Source: Flavobacteriales bacterium UBA2104
GTDB lineage: Bacteria; Bacteroidota; Bacteroidia; Flavobacteriales_D; Crocinitomicaceae
Direction of reading: 5' to 3'
DNA length: 10,849 bases
Assembly (NCBI GenBank): GCA_002331485.1
Contig: DCYS01000020.1
Span: 1-10,849, forward strand
Shown piece after piece: positions 5,799 through 10,849 of this stretch (positions are counted from its first letter, which is position 1; every line of letters starts with the position of its first letter). Under the pieces are notes generated by a model. It saw only the letters and a program-made list of their open reading frames with translations. It was not told the origin of the DNA and did not search any database. Position numbers and translations under genes: made by a program.

Positions 5799-5820
5799 CC
5801 TAAAAAGTAGAGATTTTAGG
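5799..5820. repeat. Hairpin just upstream of the ribosomal promoter
   Basis: CCTAAAA on either strand pairs with TTTTAGG across an eight-base loop (5799-5805 with 5814-5820), giving seven pairs. It ends about 20 bases before the -33 box and is followed on the minus strand by an A-rich run. It may be a weak 3' structure for the upstream lipoprotein gene. A GGC/GCC stem with six T residues at 5865-5882 is another weak candidate for that job. Confidence 0.35.
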
Positions 5821-5890
5821 CTCTTCTTTTCAACAGGACAAAGTTAATTGTTTTCTTTCATAATAAAAAATGGCGCATTGCCTATCTCTA

Positions 5891-6553
5891 TTACTCTATA
5901 CCATAATCAATTAACTCGTAATGGACTTCTGTTCCATTGGAAATATCCAACGTATCGAAATTGTTGATCACGAGATCCTTAAAACTTCTTTTGATCAGTC
6001 CAACGCCGTTCGCATATACTTCATATTTTCGACGATAATCAACTAATGAAAAGAAATCTTCATATTCTACGGTAACAGTGGAGTCAAATTCCTGATATGG
6101 ATTAAAGATCTCATCATAACTTACCTCAAGTTCTTCTTCAGGATTAAAAGCATTCACATCCCAGGTCTTATCAAGCGTAATCGCAAAAACCAATCGGATC
6201 TTTCGTTGATTCTCTTCGATCACCTCTGCTCTACCTCCATCGATCAGCTGAGTCCAGACACGTTGATCAAGCAGCTCTCCGTTATTCTGATCATAACTGT
6301 ATCGATATAATTTACGGGCTGCTCTTCCTTCATTGTCTTCAACAACTTCTCCGACAACAGTTCGTAATCTGTATCGAGTCGTATCATGCTGGGGGTTACC
6401 ACCTTCGTCGTGAACGATGTCCATAACGTTGTACTCAACATAAGTACCCTCATCCATCGGGAAATATTCATATCCGAAATAAGGAGCAGGATCCTTTTTA
6501 CATGCAAAGAGGAACGATGCAACAAATATGATTATAGTAATTCTGCTCAACAT
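5891..6553 (-). CDS. Bacteroidetes lipoprotein of unknown function
   Basis: The 220-residue protein has a lipoprotein signal with lipobox LFAC and the predicted lipidated cysteine C18 (CKKDPAP). The mature part begins with a motif often seen in Bacteroidetes lipoproteins, FGYEYFPMDEGTYVEYNV (26-43), followed by acidic, beta-rich sequence with many tyrosines. I see no catalytic motif and cannot assign a function. The lysines directly after the lipidated cysteine do not resemble the acidic flavobacterial surface-export signal, so a periplasm-facing position is slightly more likely. It is the last gene of the operon that begins with the glycosyltransferase, 35 bases after the MORN-repeat gene. 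Confidence 0.75.
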   Translation of the reverse strand: MLSRITIIIFVASFLFACKKDPAPYFGYEYFPMDEGTYVEYNVMDIVHDEGGNPQHDTTRYRLRTVVGEVVEDNEGRAARKLYRYSYDQNNGELLDQRVWTQLIDGGRAEVIEENQRKIRLVFAITLDKTWDVNAFNPEEELEVSYDEIFNPYQEFDSTVTVEYEDFFSLVDYRRKYEVYANGVGLIKRSFKDLVINNFDTLDISNGTEVHYELIDYGIE

Positions 6554-6588
6554 CGTATTATAAACGAAGGATAGGGCTGTAAAGTTGT

Positions 6589-7362
6589 TTACTCGTTAGG
6601 ATTAATTCCTTTTGCTTTCAGCTCCTGCATATATTCTTTGAGTTTAGCGCCTTCAAGTCTTTTACCATTTCTGAAATAAGCGCGAGAAATTTCTTTTCCA
6701 TTGTAGTCATAGGTGATCCACCATCCGTGCTTTGTTCTTCGCTTCCAACGCTCCAGGATCATGATCTTACCGTTTGGATGATAACGTTTTACCTGACCAT
6801 CAAAAGCACCTCTGTTGTAAACACCTTTCATCTTAACGACTCCATCTGGAAAGTATTCAACAACTTCTCCATGTGCTCTACCATTCTCAAACATTATCGT
6901 TTTTAAAACAACGACCTGATCTGTTTCTGTTGCTTCAGGACCGTAGTATGTTGTTTTCAAACCATGCAGCTCACCATCTTTGTACGTTTCTTTGAATGCA
7001 AGATCTCCAGTTGGTCGATAATGCGTCCACACGCTATCTTTCTTTTGTCCGCGATAGATACCAAAAGCCAGAAGTTCTTTATTCTCGTGATAAAAATAAG
7101 CCTCTGAACGATCACTGTTATCATCATGAACGATAATTGTCTTGATCTTACTGGAAGGATAAAAGTATACGAACTTACCAACTGGCTTTCCATGCTCAAA
7201 TTGGCCTTTATACTTAGGCACAGTGGATTGAGGATACATTTTAACCCACTCACCATGTTTTCTACCCTGACTGTCCGTTTCATTGCGCTGAGCAAGAACA
7301 GATGTCTGGATCGATAAACCGAACAATACTAATAGACTGGCTAAATTATAGATTCCACGCAT
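6589..7362 (-). CDS. Exported MORN-variant repeat protein
   Basis: The 257-residue product has a Sec signal peptide ending near VLAQ (residue 25) and then about seven units of the MORN-variant repeat (PF07661 type). Each has the core G-x-x-x-G-x-W/F-x-x-Y-x-P-x-G; clear units start near residues 33, 57, 104, 129, 160, 184 and 208. Good examples are HGEVVEYFPDG and DGQVKRYHPNG. These short beta-hairpin repeats usually serve as protein-binding scaffolds; no enzymatic residue is apparent. The start ATG overlaps the end of the phosphatase gene by 17 bases, which points to translational coupling. A soluble periplasmic location is most likely, since no lipobox or T9SS tail is present. Confidence 0.85.
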   Translation of the reverse strand: MRGIYNLASLLVLFGLSIQTSVLAQRNETDSQGRKHGEWVKMYPQSTVPKYKGQFEHGKPVGKFVYFYPSSKIKTIIVHDDNSDRSEAYFYHENKELLAFGIYRGQKKDSVWTHYRPTGDLAFKETYKDGELHGLKTTYYGPEATETDQVVVLKTIMFENGRAHGEVVEYFPDGVVKMKGVYNRGAFDGQVKRYHPNGKIMILERWKRRTKHGWWITYDYNGKEISRAYFRNGKRLEGAKLKEYMQELKAKGINPNE

Positions 7363-7894
7363 TTGCTAATTCTTCTAAATCATTTACTATATAATCCGGC
7401 TGACCCTCAACTTTTTCAGCTGATCGGATCAACACCGTTTTCATTCCAAGATTCATTCCAAATCGAATATCACCATCGGTATCTCCGATCATGACACTTT
7501 TTTTAAAATCAATTTCAGGGAATTGTTGTCGAGCTTCCAACGCCATATTTGGTCTGGGCTTTCTCCTGTCATTCCTCGCTCCTCGCATATTTACAGCACT
7601 GTAAACAGCGTCGATCTTCACCCCTTTCTCATTGAATTTGTCAACCATATAACCATGAAGATCCTCAAGGTTACGTTCCGTCATCAATCCTTTTGCTACA
7701 CCTTGCTGATTTGTTACGATAATCACTCGACCAAACTGACCAGAAAGTCTTTTCATTCCTTCAAAAACGCCAGGCAAAAATTCGAATTTGTCCGCTGACG
7801 TAATGTATCCATCAAAATTACGCTTATTGATCACGCCATCTCGATCGATGAACAAGGTCCATGACTCATCGATATTTGGAGCAGCAGTAGCCAT
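7346..7894 (-). CDS. HAD-IIIA phosphatase, GmhB-like
   Basis: The 182-residue protein carries the HAD motifs in order: DRDGVI with D17/D19, TNQQG (61-65), RKP with K112, and GDTDGD (137-142). This matches histidinol-phosphatase / D,D-heptose-bisphosphate phosphatase (GmhB) enzymes, which hydrolyse a sugar bisphosphate. However, the zinc loop of GmhB (two Cys/His clusters just before the RKP motif) is absent: here that stretch reads SAVNMRGARNDRRKPRP, with no cysteine. The substrate therefore cannot be assumed to be heptose bisphosphate. It starts one base after the glycosyltransferase stop and overlaps the MORN gene, so it belongs to a tight operon. I would call it a GmhB-like sugar phosphatase of unknown substrate. 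Confidence 0.85.
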   Translation of the reverse strand: MATAAPNIDESWTLFIDRDGVINKRNFDGYITSADKFEFLPGVFEGMKRLSGQFGRVIIVTNQQGVAKGLMTERNLEDLHGYMVDKFNEKGVKIDAVYSAVNMRGARNDRRKPRPNMALEARQQFPEIDFKKSVMIGDTDGDIRFGMNLGMKTVLIRSAEKVEGQPDYIVNDLEELANAWNL

Positions 7895-7895
7895 T

Positions 7896-8855
7896 TTAGA
7901 TCTCTTTTTCTACAAGATATACGTTTCGTGAAGAAGAATTCCTTCCGATCATTTCCGCAACGAATCCAGCCAGAAAGAACTGACTACCAATGACCATTGC
8001 AGTTAGAGCAATATAGAACTCTGTTCTGCTGGCAATAAGCTTTGCAGGTTCATCATTGAACAAACTTATGATCTTATCTATACCCAGGTAAAGTGCAATA
8101 CCAAACCCAAGGATAAACATTAGAGTGCCAATGAAACCGAAGAAATGCATTGGTTTCTTGCCAAATTTACCCATAAAAACTACAGAAAGTAGATCCAGGG
8201 GACCATTCACAAATCTATTCAAACCAAATTTGGTTGTACCATACTTCCTTGCCTGATGCTGAACTACTTTTTCACCTATTCGATTGAATCCAGCGTATTT
8301 TGCCAGCGGCGGAATATATCTGTGCATATCACCGTAAAGCTCTATACTTTTTACAACAGATGCTTTGTATACCTTCAATCCACAATTGAAATCATGGAGA
8401 TAAATGCCTGTCAGCTTTCGTGCTGTCCAGTTGTATAGTTTTGTCGGAATCGTTTTACTAAGAGGATCGTATCTTTTCTTTTTCCATCCTGAAACAAGAT
8501 CCAGGTCATTATCAGTGATCATCTCGATCATTTCCGGAACTTCCTCAGGTGAATCCTGAAGATCTGCATCCAGCGTAGCTACATACTCCCCTTTCGTTGC
8601 TTCAAAACCTTTTTGAAGAGCGGCAGATTTACCATAATTACGCTGGAACTTTATTCCACGTATATTATCGTCCTTCTTTTGCAATGATTCGATCACTGAC
8701 CACGATGCGTCCTTACTTCCATCGTCAATAAAAATGATCTCATAGGTCATTTCTTTTTCCTTCATTACACTTACGATCCATTCGTGAAGTTCAGGAAGCG
8801 ATTCTTCCTCATTGAATAGAGGAATAACGAACGATATATAAGGTTTATCTATCAT
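7896..8855 (-). CDS. Family 2 glycosyltransferase with two C-terminal TM helices (DPM1/GtrB-like)
   Basis: The 319-residue protein starts with the GT2 fold: SFVIPLFNEEESLPEL (8-23), the DDGS nucleotide-binding motif (44-47) and the metal-binding DAD in TLDADLQD (94-101). Then follows the family-typical GLKVYKASVVKSI stretch (159-171). Two hydrophobic segments close the protein, at about 237-258 and 281-303, so it is anchored in the inner membrane. This layout is that of polyprenyl-phosphate glycosyltransferases (dolichol-phosphate mannose synthase, GtrB, ArnC types), which make lipid-linked sugars for later transfer to glycans. The sugar cannot be told from sequence. It is first in a four-gene operon with a GmhB-like phosphatase. 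Its promoter is so close that the mRNA may be nearly leaderless. Confidence 0.92.
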   Translation of the reverse strand: MIDKPYISFVIPLFNEEESLPELHEWIVSVMKEKEMTYEIIFIDDGSKDASWSVIESLQKKDDNIRGIKFQRNYGKSAALQKGFEATKGEYVATLDADLQDSPEEVPEMIEMITDNDLDLVSGWKKKRYDPLSKTIPTKLYNWTARKLTGIYLHDFNCGLKVYKASVVKSIELYGDMHRYIPPLAKYAGFNRIGEKVVQHQARKYGTTKFGLNRFVNGPLDLLSVVFMGKFGKKPMHFFGFIGTLMFILGFGIALYLGIDKIISLFNDEPAKLIASRTEFYIALTAMVIGSQFFLAGFVAEMIGRNSSSRNVYLVEKEI

Positions 8856-8862
8856 GCTTCGG

Positions 8863-8870
8863 CAAATATA
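8863..8870 (-). promoter_or_regulatory. -7 box of the glycosyltransferase operon
   Basis: On the minus strand this reads TATATTTG, an exact match to TAnnTTTG. Only seven bases separate it from the ATG at 8853-8855. No good TTTG is seen at the expected distance upstream. Confidence 0.55.
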
Positions 8871-8952
8871 AAAAATAAAACCTGAGGGTAATCTATTGAC
8901 TGTCTTTGAGTATTCACAATCGATTGGTTATTAAGCAACGATTCGATTTTCA

Positions 8953-8960
8953 TAACTTTG
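8953..8960 (+). promoter_or_regulatory. -7 box of the peptidase gene
   Basis: TAACTTTG matches TAnnTTTG exactly and ends 18 bases before the ATG at 8979. The TTG inside this box would itself be an in-frame upstream start, but it lies upstream of the predicted transcription start. The ATG is therefore the more likely start. Confidence 0.55.
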
Positions 8961-8978
8961 AGCATTATATTTACGCTT

Positions 8979-10253
8979 ATGAAATCTATTTTAATACTGG
9001 CTCTGTGCTGCGCAACGTTCTCTTATGGTCAGAGTTACGATTACTACAGCATTGGTGATACAAGCGATGTTCAAACGAATCCGAGCTTTGGGATCTGTTT
9101 GATGGGCGGTGCAACAGAAGATGATAATGGTTCGAGTTGGTTTCTTGAGAAAGCAGATGGAGGAAATATTGTTGTCATTAGAGCAAGCGGCAGCGATGGA
9201 TATAACGAATATTTCTATAATCAATTGGGTGTAACTGTTCAATCTGTAGAAACGATCGTTTTCAACACTGCTAGCGCCAGTCAAGATCCTTTTATTCAAC
9301 GCAGGTTATCAAACGCTGAAGCCATCTGGATAGCAGGAGGTGATCAGTTTATTTATGAAAGTTATTGGCGTAATACTGCGATTGAAGATATTTTAAATGA
9401 CCATATTAGTTCAAACTACCCTATTGGAGGAACGAGTGCCGGAATGGCCATCCTGAGCGAATATTACTTTAATGCTGAAAATGGAACAGTAACATCAACG
9501 CAAGCATTGAATGACCCATTATCTTCGGCTGTTTCAGTAGAAAAAGATTTTATATTAAATCCATTACTATCAAATACGATCAACGATACACATTACGACA
9601 ATCCTGACCGAAGAGGAAGACATGCTGCTTTTCTTGCCCATCTATTAAATGACAATAATTCGATCAATTTTGGAATCGGAGCAGAAGAATACGTTGCTAT
9701 TTGTATCGAACCAACTGGAATAGCAACCGTATTTGGACAATACCCAACATACGAGGATCACGCCTATTTTCTTCGCACCAATTGCTCTGCAGAGCCTCCA
9801 GGTATTCTGCAACAAAACACTCCATTAACGTGGGAAACTACTTCGGACGCTATTTCTGTTTGTAAAGTAGAAGCGCGAAGTGATGGCAGCAGTCAATTTG
9901 ATCTAAATGAGTGGAAAGACCTGAACCATGGCTCATGGGAAGGTTGGAATATCAATGCAGGAAGTTTAACTGTTACAAATAGCACTTATGAATCTTGTAA
10001 CTTGAGTACTAATTCGATAGTGAGTACTCAAAAGGTCATTGTATATCCTAACCCCAGTTCGGATTATATTGAGATCTCATCTGACAAAAACATCTCTAAA
10101 ATAGAAATTCAATCAATTGAAGGACAGATTGTTGACCAACTTAAAGAGGTTAATCACTTTAATACGCAAGACTTAAGGACAGGAACTTATATCTTATCGA
10201 TCTACTTTAGTGATGGGACGCTCACAAAAGAAAGAATCGTTATCGATCATTAG
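8979..10253 (+). CDS. Secreted cyanophycinase-like peptidase (S51) with T9SS sorting domain
   Basis: The protein has 424 residues from the ATG at 8979; the same frame reaches a TTG at 8958, but this would add seven residues before the signal peptide. The signal MKSILILALCCATFSYGQ is followed by an S51/cyanophycinase-type core with the usual landmarks: MGGA (42-45), WIAGGDQ (117-123), the nucleophile elbow GGTSAGM with S153, and THYDNPDRRGRH (204-215). Cyanophycinases cleave beta-aspartyl-arginine bonds of cyanophycin; secreted relatives may act on other peptides, so the substrate is uncertain. After a linker, residues 353-424 form a type A sorting domain, VYPNPSSDYIEI...GTYILSIYFSDG...KERIVID. 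This is used for outer-membrane transit by the type IX system. It has its own promoter. Confidence 0.9.
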   Translation: MKSILILALCCATFSYGQSYDYYSIGDTSDVQTNPSFGICLMGGATEDDNGSSWFLEKADGGNIVVIRASGSDGYNEYFYNQLGVTVQSVETIVFNTASASQDPFIQRRLSNAEAIWIAGGDQFIYESYWRNTAIEDILNDHISSNYPIGGTSAGMAILSEYYFNAENGTVTSTQALNDPLSSAVSVEKDFILNPLLSNTINDTHYDNPDRRGRHAAFLAHLLNDNNSINFGIGAEEYVAICIEPTGIATVFGQYPTYEDHAYFLRTNCSAEPPGILQQNTPLTWETTSDAISVCKVEARSDGSSQFDLNEWKDLNHGSWEGWNINAGSLTVTNSTYESCNLSTNSIVSTQKVIVYPNPSSDYIEISSDKNISKIEIQSIEGQIVDQLKEVNHFNTQDLRTGTYILSIYFSDGTLTKERIVIDH

Positions 10254-10317
10254 AAATAATCACTAAATTGGACAACGAATTAATTTTAACTTTCGTTATC
10301 TAAGAAGTGAAATTTTA

Positions 10318-10325
10318 TATATTTG
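10318..10325 (+). promoter_or_regulatory. -7 box of the lipocalin-like gene
   Basis: TATATTTG is an exact match to the Bacteroidetes consensus and lies 31 bases before the ATG at 10357, the expected distance for a short leader. The -33 region is poorly conserved. A weak inverted repeat, AACGAA...TTCGTT at 10274-10297, lies upstream and could help end the previous transcript. Confidence 0.55.
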
Positions 10326-10356
10326 TCTACGCAATATCAACTGAAAACATTTCAAA

Positions 10357-10839
10357 ATGAAAATTATTTATACGTTGCTTTTATCCAGTGTCATCCTTGT
10401 ATCTTGTGATAACACGGATAAAAAAGATGAGACTACCACTCCTGAGGACAAAGAAGTTCAACAGATTGAAACTGAACTTACGGACAGCGAAAAGTTATCT
10501 ACTCGTTGGGTATTGGTAAACCGAAGAAATGAATCTGGTGACAAATCAAAAGATTTTGAAAAAGAGCCAACTTCTATCGTTACGTATTTCGAGGACAACG
10601 GATACTTCAGAGTTTATGATTCTATTACAGAAGCACGCAATGAAGACGGTGTACAGAAGATCGAACAACGTAACTCTGGTCAGTGGGAGATCAACGAAGA
10701 TGGAATTTTGGTATTGCGTTTTACAAAACCTGACACGGTTATCGTTGAAGAATTTGAAATTCAAGAGTTAGATAAAGATAAATTGATCATTAAGTCACTG
10801 AAGAAAGATGTTATTTCTCGCTACGAGAAGAAATTGTAG
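10357..10839 (+). CDS. Lipocalin-like lipoprotein
   Basis: The 160-residue protein has a lipoprotein signal with lipobox LVSC and lipidated cysteine C17, then a charged, Thr/Glu/Lys-rich linker up to about residue 45. The remaining part (RWVLVNRRNES 50-60; TYFEDNGYFRVYDS 76-89; SGQWEINEDGILVLRF 107-122) has the strand pattern of the lipocalin-like / DUF4488-type single-domain lipoproteins of Bacteroidetes: a W near the start, then the G-x-W-x-I-x-x-D-G motif. No function is known for these proteins; a small-ligand or peptide-binding barrel is plausible. It has its own promoter and stands apart from the peptidase gene. The stop is 10 bases before the window edge. Confidence 0.8.
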   Translation: MKIIYTLLLSSVILVSCDNTDKKDETTTPEDKEVQQIETELTDSEKLSTRWVLVNRRNESGDKSKDFEKEPTSIVTYFEDNGYFRVYDSITEARNEDGVQKIEQRNSGQWEINEDGILVLRFTKPDTVIVEEFEIQELDKDKLIIKSLKKDVISRYEKKL

Positions 10840-10849
10840 TGACAAGTTC

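Noticed and set aside
6244..6525. 93-codon minus-strand frame within the lipoprotein gene
   Set aside because: It is an out-of-frame shadow of the lipoprotein, which has a signal peptide, lipobox and consistent start.

Overview
The window looks like chromosomal core DNA from a marine-type Bacteroidetes (Flavobacteriia or a close relative). The evidence is a type IX secretion (T9SS) C-terminal sorting domain, three short SPII lipoproteins, promoters of the Bacteroidetes sigma type (TTTG / TAnnTTTG), few Shine-Dalgarno sequences, and the cluster rpmB-rpmG-DUF4295-ftsY, which is typical of that phylum. I see no insertion sequence, phage, CRISPR array, rRNA or tRNA. No large undescribed system is visible; the interest lies in small genes and regulatory architecture.

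Left part (1-1603): a short open frame runs off the left edge on the minus strand, followed by a long AT-rich hairpin flanked by short direct repeats. Next come elbB (minus) and a DCC-family thiol-disulfide oxidoreductase (plus), which share a 74-bp divergent promoter region. The DCC gene converges on a 45-residue Cys/Lys-rich protein gene (minus). The two stop codons overlap in one TTAA. That small gene has two 7-1-7 inverted repeats upstream, in the layout used by Fur-family repressors.

Middle (1604-5820, minus strand): a strong promoter drives rpmB, rpmG and a DUF4295 gene. A well-formed intrinsic terminator follows, ending only about 14 bases before the ftsY start codon. Then come ftsY, a two-domain FKBP-type prolyl isomerase lipoprotein with a polyglutamine tail, and an ACC-deaminase/D-cysteine-desulfhydrase-like PLP enzyme that starts at TTG just after the FKBP stop.

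Right part (5821-8870, minus strand): a compact four-gene operon holds a DPM1/GtrB-like glycosyltransferase, a HAD-IIIA phosphatase resembling GmhB, an exported MORN-variant repeat protein and a lipoprotein. Spacings are +1, -17 and +35 bases, and the promoter is almost leaderless. This suggests envelope glycan or surface assembly, but the product is unknown.

Right end (8870-10849, plus strand): a secreted cyanophycinase-like serine peptidase with a T9SS sorting tail, and a lipocalin-like lipoprotein. Each has its own promoter.
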